Below are positions 34,655 through 47,289 of a stretch of 64,000 bases of DNA, in pieces. Origin of the DNA: Sequoia sempervirens (taxonomy: Eukaryota > Streptophyta > Pinopsida > Cupressales > Cupressaceae); contig VDFB02296855.1 in NCBI GenBank assembly GCA_007258455.2, positions 153,826 through 217,825 of the forward strand, written 5' to 3'. The number at the start of each line of letters is the position of its first letter. Positions within the stretch are counted from its first letter, which is position 1. The translations under genes and the position numbers were made by a program. The notes beneath the pieces are model-generated. The model had not been told where the DNA came from, searched no databases, and saw nothing but the letters and a program-made list of their open reading frames with translations.

Positions 34655-35004
34655 CCTCCACATAATCTAGAGTAGGTTTGCACTAAGAAATATGGACCAA
34701 GTTGGCCTCAAATGCTCTAACTAGTAAACATGGTGAAATTTTGAGAGCAATAAATTTTGGTAGACAAATGTAAATGATGTGAAATTTGGATATGTGATAG
34801 ATGTCGATGTGTAGGTGCTACATCCTACTCTTTGATATAATAAACAATATTGTGGTGAAATGCATAATGAACTATTGAAACTACTACCGATTGCAATGCA
34901 AGAAAATAAATATTTTTGATTGATATAGGATTGCTTTACAATTAGGGATGCTCATGCATCAGACACCAAGGGTTGGAAAAAAAGTGAGTCCCCCACTTTC
35001 TAGG

Positions 35005-36350
35005 GATAAGAGTAAAACCAAGATGGTCCACCTCATCCTATGAAATCCATGATTAATCCTCCACTGGTCAACCTTTCCACTTCACACTTGATATTCTTTT
35101 TACTAACTTGTTTCTAGTGCTTCTTTCAGTTCTGGTATCCAAAATATGCTCGATCTCCTCTGGTTCTTGATGTGGCAACTATTCCTTCAAATATGCTTCA
35201 TCATTACTACCATTTGACTATCCTTCATGAGATTCATAATTTCTGCAAGATTGAAAATAGGTGTTATACCCAATGTCTCTAGTAACTCCACTTCATATGC
35301 ATTTCCAAAGTCAATTTTTCTATGTATCTTACATGGTCCAAACTTCCTCATCTTCAACTTATTATATGCACCAATTGGAAATCTCCCCTTCCTCAAATAT
35401 ACCATCACTACCTCTCCAAAAACAAATTCCTTGTCTCTAGTGTTCATCTGTTGTCTCCTTATACTTATCATTCATGTCTTCCAAATGCTTTTGGACCTAA
35501 TTATACAATGTCTCCATGAAATATGCAAACTCTTCTACTTCCATTCTCCTTTTTTTCTCCATAGTGATGTATCTTGACTATGCAACTCCTCTACAATTTA
35601 CTTCGATAACAATCTGAAATGGTGTCTTTCCTGTACTTTGGCTCATTGAATTATTGTATGCAAACTCTTCCTGTTGTAAAACACTATATCTCAACAAATT
35701 ACCCAAACTTATGTTCACTACCTCTATTTTTCCATCCATCTATGGGTGACATGATGAAATGAACTTCAAATCCATCTTCATCTTCTTCTACAATGTCCTC
35801 CAGAAGTATCAAATGAATTTGGTGTCTTGATCTGAAACAATACTCTTAGGAAATCCATGCAATCTCACAATCTCCTTGAAAAATAAGTCAACAACATGCA
35901 CAACATCATTATTCTTCTTACAAGGAATGAAATGTACCATTTTAGAAAAAAAATCCACTACTACCATAATAGAATCACAACCTCTATGTGTTCTAGGTAA
36001 TCCCAAAATGAAATCCATGCTCAAATCTTCCCAAGGTCTCTCTGGTACTATCAAAGGCTTATACAATCCAATATTTTGACTATTTCCTTTTGGAAATTAA
36101 CAAATTATGAAACTTTGTACATACTTCCTTACATCCTTATATGTCTTTACCCAAAAATAATGTTCACTTACCAAAGCTACTATATTATCCACTCCAAAAT
36201 TTATTGATAAACCTCCATTATATTTTTCCTTGATCAAACTCTCCCTCATTGAACTCCTCGATATACACAACTAATTTCCTTTGAATAATAGACCTTCTTG
36301 AATGAAATAATTCAACTATTTTCTTTGGTTTATCACTACTGGTTCCTTAC
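35005..36350 (-). pseudogene. pol: gypsy integrase with C-terminal chromodomain remnant
   Basis: Integrase inserts the DNA copy into the genome. On the minus strand: a zinc-finger region with HYFWVKTYKDVRKYV (about 36170), core domain from [15 protein letters not shown] (about 36030; first catalytic Asp in MDF), second Asp in [11 protein letters not shown] (35809-35840), then GKTPFQIV. The C-terminal part (35471-35187) includes FPIGAYNKLKMRKFGPCKI. 35180-35020 encodes VKWKG, a stop, PVED, a stop and SWI, a decayed chromodomain that would guide integration to marked chromatin. Several stops interrupt it. Confidence 0.85.
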
Positions 36351-36519
36351 ATGCTCTCAATGCTTCACCAAAATTTGCATCATCTTTATATATATGTTTC
36401 AACTCTTCAAATCCCAATACTTGTACTCTCATCTCTATCAAAGAATTCATTCTTTTTCTTAATGCATTTGCAAAAAAATTTTACTTTCCACTCCTATGCT
36501 TCAACAAAAATGAATAACT

Positions 36520-37155
36520 CTACAAGAATTCAACCCATCTCTTATGTATTTGATTCAACTTTCCTCGAATGTTCAAATACTGTAAAGCTTGATGGTCTGT
36601 ATACAACACAAAATCCTTAGGAAACAAATAATGTATCCACTTCTTCAAGGCTTGAATTATGGTATAAAATTCTTTATCATAAACAAAGTATCTTCTTCTA
36701 GCATCATTCAAATTCTCAGTGAAATAGGGTATATGTCTTCCTTCTTGACTCAACAATGCTCCAATTGCATTTCCACTTGCATCACAATCAACTTGAAATA
36801 CCTTGTCAAAATCTATTAATGCTAATACTGGTTTCTCTATCACATTTTGCTTCAACAATTCAAAGCTCTTTTGTGCTCTAGACGTCCACTTAAAATCCTT
36901 CTTATCTCCTCTCCTTGTCTCTACCATGGGGCTACAAATACTACTAATTTTTTTGATAAACTTTTGATAGAAACTAGCTAATCCATAAAATGATCACACC
37001 ACTCCAATGTTCACCTATGTAGGCCAATCTAAAATTGCTTTGAGTTTCTCTTGATCCATCTTTTATCCTTCAACAAAAATAAAAAATCCTAAATATACCA
37101 ACTTTGTCTTTATGAAACTAATCTTATTGAGATTAATCAACAATTTCTCTTCTCG
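36520..37155 (-). pseudogene. pol: gypsy RNase H and end of RT (downstream of LINE split)
   Basis: On the minus strand the frame enters from the LINE junction with the RT thumb (SFYGLASFYQKFIKK) and continues into RNase H: FQVDCDASGNAIGALLSQEG (catalytic D in CDAS), FYTIIQALKKWIHYL (E replaced by T in the usual KE-L-A context) and LYTDHQALQYL (Asp present). 36927-36520 is the longest open piece (135 codons). It directly continues 57420-56971 once the LINE is removed. Confidence 0.88.
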
Positions 37156-37172
37156 CAACCTCTTTTTTTTTT

Positions 37173-38513
37173 GGAAAAAGGAAATATTCCTACATATTTA
37201 TATATATTCATAAGAAATTTACAAAATTTCTTGATATATAATGACTCTTATCAGTTAGATTCATCCCTTATCACCACCTATTCTAACTAAAATATAATTG
37301 TATCTAAACTAAAGCCATTAACCCAAAAAAAAACAACATATTACAAAATGTTTCTCCTAGAATATTAACTAGTAAACCCCATATTATCAACAAAACGGAC
37401 TTGAAGATCCAAAAATACTAGCTCTAAAAATCCATATTGTCAGCAAAATCAGACTTAAGAAAACATTATTCTTCCATTTGGTCCACTAGCAACGCCTTTT
37501 CTTCTAGTCCACAGACTGTCAATCAATAGTTTTCTTATCAAGTTGTCATTGGAACTACTTCAAACGTCCCATCGAAATGAAACTATCCTATCGATGATCA
37601 CATTACTATTGAAACAATACATAATACATCGGTCTATTGGTAGGCACTACTTTCATCATATTGCATATGCCACTAAGTCCACCATCGCCCCATCAATGAA
37701 ACCCCAAATCAACTCCCACTAAACCGAATAATTCCCACTAAAAAACACTTTGCACACTAAAGGACACATTGGACCATCTGGGAGACTCAAGACAAAGTCC
37801 CATCGATGAAGCATACTCCCATCGAATGGAACCGCTAAACTCACTAGTTGTCCAGCCATTGGTAGGACATGTGACCTCATTCCGCCAATGAAAGAACCTT
37901 ACGTTGATGCACTCCATCCCTACCAACATATATGTATCAGGCACTCCTCAAAACCTTGTCCCTTATTTGAACACAAAGCCTTAACATCGATGCATTGGGG
38001 GGACTACATTTCAAGTAAAGCACAGTCACAACAATGAAGTACTAGCTAGTCGATGAGATACCACAACCAAGCCAGCTCCAACTATCACTTTCCACCTATC
38101 AGCTTAGGTTCAACCATAGACATTGTTCCATCAAGGAGACCAAGTTGAACATCTTGGTGTAGACCTTCAGTCCCATCAATGAAGGAACATTATCATCCTA
38201 GATCATTGGAACATGACTCATAGTCCCACCGATAGAGTAAACTCATGTCAATAGAACAATTCATTAAAACCAAATTGTCATGTTGTCACAGGGACAACCT
38301 TTGGAGTCTAGCCAACCAAGCAATGTCACAACGATGAAGGCTCACTAGATCAGAAGAAAAGAACACAATGCAAGGGAGCCACCTATAGGAATTGTGCATG
38401 AGAGACTAGAGGAACAGAGACATGATGAGAAAAAGGAGGATTAGATACAATTATTGGTTCAACATGAACATGCTCAAGTAGAGTCAACAATGCATTGGTT
38501 CATCTCTTGATAG
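37173..38513 (-). other. Non-coding 3' part of LINE with CCCATCGATGAA-like motifs
   Basis: No credible ORF. Between about 37560 and 38345 at least ten variants of CCCATCGATGAA recur at irregular spacing (for example 37797, 37810, 38171 and 38224). It could be LINE 3' UTR or an additional older insertion. Confidence 0.5.
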
Positions 38514-40008
38514 TGTGAAGTGGTTCTTTCACATTTTCCTAGTCTTCTAGTTTTTGGCTTCACTTTTATATTTTGTGAAAGTGTTTGGTATAACGTAAGG
38601 CCGGTAAGGAAGATGGGAAATGCACCATGGGGTGGTTGCACATTTTTCCTTTATCACTTTTCTTTTCAAAGGAGCACCCAAGACATGTGTCGGGATGGTG
38701 GAGATTTGCTACAAAAAATTTCTTTAGAAAGCATAAGTTTCCAACCAAGTGATGTGTCATCTCTATAGAAGGAGGACTATATATTTAAAAGAAATATCTT
38801 TAAAGATCGATGAAACTTGTTGAATTCTCTTTGCTTGTTTCTCGGGATGGAAGCTTCTAGTCAGTGCTTCAAGATGATGTGCTAAGTCAGTAAGAAGTAA
38901 TTGATAAAATATCATTTGTAAGATTTGATCGAGTATTGCTCTCTACTTGTAAAAAATATATAAAAGGCATTAATGCAGTAGCTAAAAAGTTAATGTAAAG
39001 ATATTTTGTGGCCTAACCAAGGGCTTACAAATTAGATTGTGAGCTATCAGGTATAAACATCTAGCAGCATTTACTTTTGGGCTGAGGTGGTGATTCTTTC
39101 TCTAACAACTATATAAGGAAGGCGATGACACTAGAAAAGGAGCATTTTTTAGAAAAAAAAGGATTTTTCGAGGAATAAATGTTTTCTTTGTAGAAGGAAG
39201 TGTTTCCTTTTTAGTTTTCTTAAATTTTCAAGAACTATATTTCAGAAGCAAATTATAGAACTACTTTATTCTAGAAAATTATATCTATTAAGGTTCAAAA
39301 TATTGTCAGATTGGCATCCAACCTTTGTTTCAAAGTTTAGTTTTAATTAAAGCATGAACTATTAAGGGGAATTTATTGATACCATGCATGTATAGCCTTT
39401 TTCAATATTTCTTTCTTTATACCATCGTTTTGAATGAAACAATGTGTATCGCAAGCCATATTCAGGTAGTTTAAATATAAAATTTATATTCTTTATGCTT
39501 GTATTGTGAAATAGCAATTTTGGGAGAAATCAGACTATTTCATTGGAATTTTTTGTTTTCTTTGAAGTTGCTATTTTTCTATGCTATGTTGTATTGGGAG
39601 ATAGCTCATTCGTATAATTTCTAAGATATTATTCTTTTACTTTAATAAATCTTTATGTTTGATGAGACCTTAATGAACACTACCTGTGGAAAGATTTGAA
39701 AGCCTGCACTATGCTTGAAGTTAGCCTTTGTTGTTCATTCTCTTTCCAACAATGAGGGGTTGTGGCATTTTGTGTCCTTTATATCAATCATAGGAATAAT
39801 TTGAATTTGAAATGTTGTTAAAGCTTTAGCATATTTCCTTTTATGTTTTATATTTACATTTTCTCTTTCTTCCTTATCTCAAAAACCCAAAAGAAGAGCT
39901 GAATTTCTATAGAAAAACACGGAGGTATTCAGTGGGACACAATTTGTCCCCCACTCACTAAATTTACCATTAGACTTTCAGAGAGGTGCAAGCTTTGATG
40001 ATCAACAT
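38514..40008 (+). repeat. 5' LTR of the Tat-like element
   Basis: Starts TGTGAAGTGG, ends GATGATCAACA. Pairs with 51401-52875 over its whole length with moderate divergence, so the insertion is not recent. A TATATATT at 38778-38785 is a candidate promoter. Confidence 0.85.
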
Positions 40009-40018
40009 TTCTTTTTCT

Positions 40019-40037
40019 GGTAGACCCAGTGGGACCA
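40019..40037 (+). promoter_or_regulatory. Candidate primer binding site of the Tat-like element
   Basis: TGGTAGACCCAGTGGGACC, ten bases after the LTR end. It resembles the TGGCGACTCCGCTGGGG-type sites of Tat/Ogre elements more than the initiator-Met site. The tRNA is not determined. Confidence 0.5.
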
Positions 40038-40297
40038 AAGCTTTTCCAAATGCCTAATTAGAAGTCATAAATATTTCTTAAATCATTCTAAGGAAGGAAA
40101 CTTGAAATTTCATGCCTAGAGTCCAAACAAGAGCATCCTTGAGAGGTCATTTCCAGTACTCTCAATTACCCACCTCAAATCCTAGGAAAAGAACTATAGG
40201 TTCTATATTACTTGTAAGGAGTAATAGAGCAAGAAGTCAGATCCCATTATCTAGAACCTTATCTACTCCAATTGGAGGCCTTAATTTATAGATAAGA

Positions 40298-41456
40298 TTG
40301 TCTGTATATCCGATTCATAGGAACCTTTTCTTCATGGCTCAAGTAACTCCTCTTGCTCCATTAAATTTTGTAACATGGGACAGTGGTAGTCCACTTCAAC
40401 CATCCACACCCCCAGATGTATGGCCTTCCATACCTACCAATGCCCTCAAGGCTATTATGAAGTTTTTCAGAGAAGAATTTAAGACGCCTTTTGAACACCT
40501 TCAAGATATAGTGGAGGTATGTAGAGTGCATAATATAGCAGAGGAAAACATTTCTCTGAGAATGTTAGCTACATCTTTCAAACAGAAGGCCCAATATTGC
40601 TATCGATCTTTGGTCTCAAGTTCTATCATCTCATGGGACCAGCTCGGTGGACTCTTCTTCAAACATTTTTCAAAAAAGGGAGACTGTACCTCACTATTGC
40701 ATCAACTAATTACCATAAAAAAGGCCCCAAGAGAAGCCATGAGTGACTTCAACACCAAGTTTGATAAAAATTAGTGAAGGATTCCTTTGACTACTCGCCC
40801 CCTACCTATCATGGCATTCATTTTCTATCTAAAGGCTATAAATCTAGACATCGTAGTTATGATAACTTCCATGGGGGGAGATATCTTTCTTGATGCTTAT
40901 GAGTTGGAAATGCAAGCAGAAAATAGTCTAATCAATGCTAGGAAGCTCCTGCCCTGACCTTCTATGCCTATCTTCACAGAACCCTTTGGAATGATGCAAG
41001 AAGGATCCTGTTCAAATGTGCCTGCTACACAAAGCAGCGTTTTGGATACACCCCAGTCTATGTATGTGTATCCTTCCACATGAAGCAATGTGTTAGGCTC
41101 AAGTTTAGTTACAACCAACATTAATGACATGAAAAATATCATGCAAACTCTTGTTAATGAATTGGTCATTTTCAAATGGCAACAAGCAATGCTAATGAAG
41201 GTGAATGCTAAAAATTATGGTAGAAGCAATCTCCCTTATCAACAAAATTGATACCAAGGTTTCTCCTGGGGAGGAATCCAACAGATGACATCTGCAAACT
41301 AGATAGTTCTAGTCACTATGCCACTTCAAATGGTAAAAGGAACTTAAAGAAAAGAATTGATCCTAGGCTAGAATCTTTTGGTGGAAGAGAATGATGCATG
41401 GTGCCTCACCTGTAGTGATGATCATTTCCCACAGAATTGCTTGAAGGAAAATATAT
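40298..41456 (+). pseudogene. gag: gag of the Tat-like element
   Basis: The open part 40298-40774 (158 codons; the true start may be the Met in MAQVTPLAP, residue 13) holds the capsid-like domain: FREEFKTPFEHLQDI, ISWDQLGGLFFKHFSKKG. After two adjacent stops the same frame continues with recognisable Gag sequence to about 40960. A nucleocapsid zinc knuckle, WCLTCSDDHFPQNC (C-x2-C-x3-H-x4-C), lies at 41402-41440 followed by a stop. The spacing between the second Cys and His is one shorter than the canonical knuckle. Confidence 0.8.
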
Positions 41457-41464
41457 GAAAGTGG

Positions 41465-42472
41465 ATGGCAGAACAAAGAAGAAAATGCCCACCCCTGAAT
41501 ACGAACAAGTACGAGTCATACGAAATGGAGAATGCTCATTTCCAAGTGCAATTGCAAGGGATTCCCTCGAAACAACAATTTGATGTAGCACTTGATCAAG
41601 CATTATTCTCATGGTTGGAGGGAGAGGATGCAATAAATGGGAATGAAGGTCAGATGATTGGCATTCTGTCGATGCAATCTGAATACAACATGAGGTATAA
41701 AAGAAGGCTCACAGGGGAATATGTGCAACAAGCCCTACCACATCTGTAACCACGACAATTGTTCCCCCAAGAGAGGAATTCTTCGCTGCCCCATCATCCA
41801 ACCTTGTTCACTGCTTCATACTATGCCACCAACGGAAAAGGAGGTGAATAAAGTACCAAGCCCAATCATGATAGAAAGTTCTCTCCCAAAAATAACAGAG
41901 ATACCACCATTCAAGAAAAAGGTCCAAGCATTTGGGACAATTAACATGGTGGAGAAATTGAAGAAAACACCTGCCAAAATGTCATTATGGGAGATCATAT
42001 CAATTCTAGAACAAAAATGCCTACTTCAGGAAGCATTGAAGGTAGAAGGGAAAGTTTTCAAGAAGGCATGGTTTAGCTAAATAATCAGAGTGAAAACAAT
42101 CATTCCATGATTTCCCCTTAGACTCTAAAAGAAACAGCTTATACAAATAATGTGAGTAGTGTTAAAGAAAAGGAGGTAAGCAAGACAAAGCCCATGCCTT
42201 TATTTTTAATGCTTGTAATAGGAGACAAATTGTTGCATAATAATATGATTAATTCAGGGGAAAGCGTGACTGTCATGCAAAAACAAGTGGTTGATGCTTT
42301 AAAACTAAAGTATGAACCCCTTGAAATGGGAATCATGCACCTATATGGAAAAAGGCTCTTGACCATTGGTCAGATAAGAAACTTGTCTCTAACCCTTTTC
42401 TCCTACCCAAGCCAAATAGTCACTCAGGAAGTGGTAGTAATAGATATTCCACCTTTGGAGATTCAAAGCTAG
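41465..42472 (+). pseudogene. Protease region of the Tat-like element
   Basis: Three open pieces (41465-41749, 41721-42080, 42152-42472) cover the linker and aspartic protease that would cut the polyprotein. The linker motif EKLKKTPAKMSLWEI is typical of Tat/Ogre elements. The protease begins PLFLMLVIGDKLLHNNMI. Its active site reads NSGES where Asp-Ser-Gly-Ala-Ser is expected, so the catalytic Asp is replaced by Asn. VVVIDIPP near the end matches the family. Confidence 0.8.
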
Positions 42473-43129
42473 TGGTGAGCCAGGTTCGTGGTCAAGCGAC
42501 AACAAAGAATACTTGAATGAGGTCATACAAACACTAAGTCTAGGACCTGATTGAGAGTTTCAAAGCATTCAACGTACAAGTTTTTTCCCAATTGAAGAAC
42601 AACATAAGTGACCAAATGGCATCAGTCGAGCTATAATTTGAACCAATTTCTGACTCAACTAGGAAAAATGTAGTTCAAGTCATTATCTAACCCTCAATTC
42701 CAAATAATGAAGAGAATTGGCATGTTTTCCATGGTCCTGCTCAAATGGCTACCTTCATGCAAAAGGGGGGAATGATTCCTAACACCCCAACCTTAGCAAC
42801 AAAAATATCTGATGGGAAGGTCATCCAATTAGAAGGGAATAAGCTTTTGAGAGGATTAATTTCCCTCAAAAATCTTTTTGACTGTGAAAATGCAAGAAAT
42901 GGAAAATGAAGGTTCATGGAAGATGAGAGAGATTATGAAGAACTTGATGTCAGAAATGGCAGAAGTTTGAAAGTTGAAAAAGAGGTTCCAACTAAAGATA
43001 AAGAAAGACTAGGGATCTATGTTATGAATATGATGGAGTTATGGCCTAGACTTATAAAGACCTTAGAGGTTACAACCTTGGTTTAATTCAACATACCATC
43101 GACATGGAGGATGGGTCTAAACCTATATG

Positions 43130-44260
43130 ATAGAAGCAAAGGCCTATCAACCCGAAGGTTGAAGCATTAATGGCACAAGAGCTTACCAAGTTGGTCGAGT
43201 CCAAGATAATATATCCAATCAAACATTCCACCTAGGTCTTGAACTTGGTACCTATCCAAAAAATGAATGGTGATATCAGACTCTGTGTAGATTTCTAAGA
43301 TCTAAATAAAGCATCACTTAAGGACCCTTACCCCTTGCCTTCAATGGAATTTTTTTTACAAATAGTAGTTGTTTCACTACAAACACAAAACAATGTTTGT
43401 ACCACTAAGTGGGGAACGTTTTCTTATGCTAAGATACCATTTGGTTTGTCGAATGCAGACACGAATTTTTGTCAAGCAATGGATATTGCCTTTAAAGGTT
43501 TAATTAACCTAGTCATTCTAATATATCTAGATGACTTAACAGTATTTTTAAAATTAAAAGATCGACACTTTAACCATCTAGAATTTTTTTTCCAGAAATG
43601 TCAACAATTCAAGATTTCTCTGAATCCCAAAAAATGTGTTTTTGGGTTGCCTCAAGGTAAGCTACTTGGCTTTATAGTCTCAAAAGAGGGGATAGAAATA
43701 GATCCTTAAAGGGTTAGGTCAATAATGGAATTACCTCTGCCATTAAACCAAAAGGGACTCCAGTCATTCCTGGGGAAAATCAATTTCATTCGCAGGTTCA
43801 TTTCTAACTTCACTGGTATTGTAAGGCCTATTTCACTAATGCTTAAAAAGAGTCTACCGTTCAAGTGGACCACGAAAGGGAAAGAGGCCTTCAAGCAAAT
43901 AAAGATAGCAATTTTTTCTACTCGAATCTTAGCTAATCTCAATTTTTCCAAGGATTTCTTACTCTATGTGTATAGTGGTCAGGATAGCATAGCCTCAGTA
44001 CTTACTCAAAAGGGTGATCCAAAGGAAGGAGAACACCCTCTCACATTCTATTCTAGAACTTTGAAAGGGTATGAGATGAGGTACAACTTTGTGGAGAAAC
44101 AAACTTTTTCCATAGTTAAAAGTTTGAAGAAATTTTGACACTTGGTGTTAGCCAATAAAATCATTGTCCTTGTAGCACATCCCAGTGTGTGGGAGTATAT
44201 CACTGAGGGAAAGATAACCAAAAAAAGAGCAAACTGGATCACCAATATATTCTAGAGTAT
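43130..44260 (+). pseudogene. pol: RT and RNase H of the Tat-like element
   Basis: RT starts with LVESKIIYPIKHS and GDIRLCVDF-DLNKASLKDPYPLP, then jumps to TTKWGTFSYAKIPFGL. The intervening block normally carrying the FxDxxSGYxQI motif, with the first catalytic Asp, is shortened, so about 30-50 residues are deleted. The catalytic box is LIYLDDLTVF. A stop at 43707-43709 is followed in frame by KGLQSFLGKINFIRRFI and RNase H (LLYVYSGQDSIASVL, where the usual Asp-Ala-Ser is degraded). It ends with a stop at about 44136, though protein-like sequence continues to about 44260. Confidence 0.88.
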
Positions 44261-44559
44261 GATGTAGATATCCGACCAACTAAGTTGGTTCAGGCAAGAG
44301 TTCTATGTGAATATATCACATGGGAAACGAGTCTTGCGCTTGAAAGGGAGGTTGATTGAGTATACTCAAATGAATTTGAGTTTCACAAATCTTGGGTTGC
44401 TAATCAAACAAAACACATGCAAAAAATATATTACCCAACCAATTTGTCATCTAATATAAGGAGGTACTACCGACTATAAGGCACAAGGTATGTACTAATT
44501 GAAGATGTACTTTTTAAAAGGAATTATGATGGTGTGCTACTCTAGTGCCTTGACACCCT

Positions 44560-45640
44560 ATGGGCAGAGAGGGTTCTTAACGAATTTCACCATAGTCCTA
44601 AGGGTGGACATTTTTCCCCCAAGAATACCACTCTAAAAATAATGAGGCTAGGATATTATTGGCCCTCTATGTTTACTATAGCACATCATCTTGTGCAAAG
44701 GTGTACCCAGTGCCAATTTTTTGTTGGAAAAAGGAGGAATGTCATTCAAACCTTGAGCCCAATTGTGACTAACCTGAACCATTTTCCTAGTGGAGTCTAG
44801 ATTTTATCAGTATGATAAATCCTATTTCTAGTGCCAAACATAAGTGGATCCTCATGGTGACTAATTAATTCACAAGGTGCATAGAGGTTGTAGCCTTAAA
44901 GAATGCAACAAAAGGAGAAATTTTTAATTTCCTTGAAGAACTGGTGACTAGATTTGGGCCACCCAAAACCATCATATCCAACAACACCCGAGATTTTTTT
45001 GGGTCAGGGATGCCATACTTTACTATCCAACATGGAATTTTTCTTAAAACTTCATCAAATTACTATCCACAAGGGAATGGGTTAGCAGAATCCACCAACA
45101 AAAACCTAATTAGGTTAATCAAATGCATTGGGTCATAACGACAAAGAGAATGGAACAAGCATCTACGACCGGCCTTATGGGTGGATTGAATTACCCCCAA
45201 GAAGATTCTAAAGACTTCACCTTATGAGTTGGTATATGGAAAAGAGGTGGTAATTCTCATTTCTATAGAAATGCCTCCTCTGCAACTACTGAAGGCCTTA
45301 GAAGTTGAAGAAAATGACGGGATGGAAGTACGACTAGCAGAAATCCTTAGATTGGAAGAAGATAGAGAAAAGGCCCCTGGATCCATGATCAATCCTCACC
45401 AGATGGTCAAGTGATGGTTTGACAAAAATGCCTCTAGTCTAGAATTCAAGGAAGGGAGCTTAGTGCTAAAATATGATGAATGTATTGCAAAACCAGGACA
45501 ACACACAAAATTTGGAGCATTGTGGAAGGGACCTTTTCAAATTAGTGCATGTAAAGAGAAAACTACATATGAACTTGAAGATATGGAAGGCAACACTTTA
45601 GGTATACCGGTGAACGGTATTTATCTAAATATTTTCCACT
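44560..45640 (+). pseudogene. pol: Integrase of the Tat-like element
   Basis: The zinc finger is visible as EFHHSPKGGHF...RCTQCQFF (44580-44720), the core as WILMVTN (about 44850), TRFGPPKTIISNNT (44947) and PQGNGLAESTNKNLIRLIK (45070). The second catalytic Asp is Asn (SNN instead of SDN), while the Glu is present. The C-terminal part SLVLKYDECIAKPGQHTKFGALWKGPF is at 45460-45540. Broken in several frames. Confidence 0.88.
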
Positions 45641-45776
45641 AAAATGCATAGTTTTTTGAAAATATTAAACAATTATTTATCATATGTAAAGTGTTGTAAT
45701 TATTTTGAAGTTTTAGAATAAAACCTAGAGGAACACTAAGAAATAAGTAGCTTATATTATATATTTATTGAGAGTT

Positions 45777-46551
45777 CTACATATATGCAAGCCCAAGGCT
45801 CAGATCCAAAACATGAGACTCTTTTGAGCTAGCCCAAAAGGGTTTACAAGAAAAAGCTAAAGAAGGAAGGAGTAACACGGAAAAGTAGTCTAAAAGCGCC
45901 CTTGGCCACCACCTAGGAATGAGAGAAGACTCACTCTCAAGCCTTCTTTCTTTCTCTTGCTTTCTTTCTCTTCTTCTCTCTGTCTGGTTGCAAAAGGAGG
46001 GTCGAGGAACATGATGAACACAAACACAAGCCCAAAGCTTACTTGTTACTACTCTACACCAGGAAGTTGAAGTGTTTCCTCCAAGCCAGTCCTGTAACTT
46101 GCTCCACACCGTACTCATGAAGCAAGAAAAAGGCTATCAACTATGAAGAATGTCGATGTGTTGTAGCATCCATGGTGTAGAAGTCAGAAAGAAAAGGTAG
46201 CCAGGGCATGTCTATACTGAAGTCCACATGCCCCCGAAGGTCCATGGCACTTGGGATACCAATGCTAAGGATGGCTAATTCCACTATTTCTCCAAGTCCT
46301 TCAATCAATGAGGTGTCAAATGTCTCCTGACATAGCTCAGTTATCATAGGTTTGGAAATGTTTAGTTCCAATAGTGAGGCCACGAAGTGAGAAAGAAAAT
46401 TGCAGCTGTTCCAAACTTGGTTCTCATTAGAAATGAAGTCAGTACCCACCACCCATTTGAACATAGTCATGATGAGTGGGTCACATTTCTTGACAAACCG
46501 TTTGATTCGGTCACTAGTAATTCCCCTGCAAAGCTGTATTGCGACCTCCAT
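45777..46551 (-). pseudogene. Antisense ORF between integrase and 3' LTR of the Tat-like element
   Basis: Minus-strand 46551-46141 (136 codons, starting MEVAIQLCRG) followed by a second open piece 46118-45777 in another frame. Antisense ORFs in exactly this place are known in Tat-lineage elements such as Grande and Retand; their protein function is unknown. No domain recognised, no signal peptide. A TATA-like box lies about 140 bases upstream at 46694-46702. Assignment as a real decayed gene rests on position, length and that box. Confidence 0.45.
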
Positions 46552-46693
46552 GGAAGGAGCTAAATGGGGGTCCCCAAGCTAGTAGACATCCTAGTAAAGT
46601 GACAAATTCTATCTGAATGAAAAGAAAGTAGATGGAAGGCCAGATAAGTTAGAGAGCTTTATGTTCAAATGAATGTTTCAAAAGGTGGCGTGA

Positions 46694-46702
46694 CTATATA
46701 TA
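46694..46702 (-). promoter_or_regulatory. TATA-like box upstream of the antisense ORF
   Basis: CTATATATAG context on the minus strand, placed where a promoter for the antisense ORF would be expected. No functional evidence. Confidence 0.35.
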
Positions 46703-47289
46703 GAAAAGGTCAACCAACAAAATTGATCAATGGAATATCTATTTTTAGTCATACGACAATGGGAAAATTTGAGGCAGAATAGACCAGGGTGGATAAATCA
46801 TATGGAGGATCCTAAAGAATGTCTTAAGAAATAAATTGGGGCATTGGGAGTAAATGCTCTAGTACACTAATTATTGACATGTGTCTACCACCATCATTAG
46901 TGCCAACTATCCCATTAATGAGAAAAGATGCCCAAGGTTAACGTGCTTTAAAAGAAAAATCTCTAGAAGATTAATGGTTACACTTTTCAAGGGTACTTTG
47001 CACCACTTCAACATGTTTGGTATGATGGAAAGCTCGCTTCTTGATGAAATATAAATTTTTGATTGAGAGGTGGTGAAAAGAATCTACTATTTCCATCCTC
47101 ATAATATTTTTGGCATTCTAAAGCCTGGATACAGATCTTTAGTCCACACGTATCATCCCAGTGGCATCATTTAATAAGCTCAGTAGTAATAGCATAGCCT
47201 TGAGTGCATGTACCAACAAAAGCATTAATTACACTCAAAAATATATTTTTATTTCTAGAGAAAAGGGTCCCTAACTATTATCCCTAAGA

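Larger units (their letters stand above)
30430..34985 (-). repeat. 3' LTR of minus-strand gypsy element, interrupted twice
   Basis: Net length about 800 bp after removing the LTR element at 30492-33432 and the TIR element at 33863-34654. The low-coordinate end (TGCAATCA) is fixed by comparison with the 5' LTR beside the primer site at 59535. 33433-33680 matches 59596-59838 closely. The purine tract GAAAGTGGGGGACTC (minus strand) at 35000-34986 marks the other end. Confidence 0.75.

Noticed and set aside
37738..37944. Minus-strand 68-codon ORF
   Set aside because: It falls in the motif-rich non-coding part of the LINE and its frame has no domain; the apparent protein is a by-product of the CCCATCGATGAA motifs.
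45777..46118. Separate host gene on the minus strand
   Set aside because: The position between integrase and 3' LTR of a Tat-like element fits the element's own antisense ORF better than an unrelated gene.
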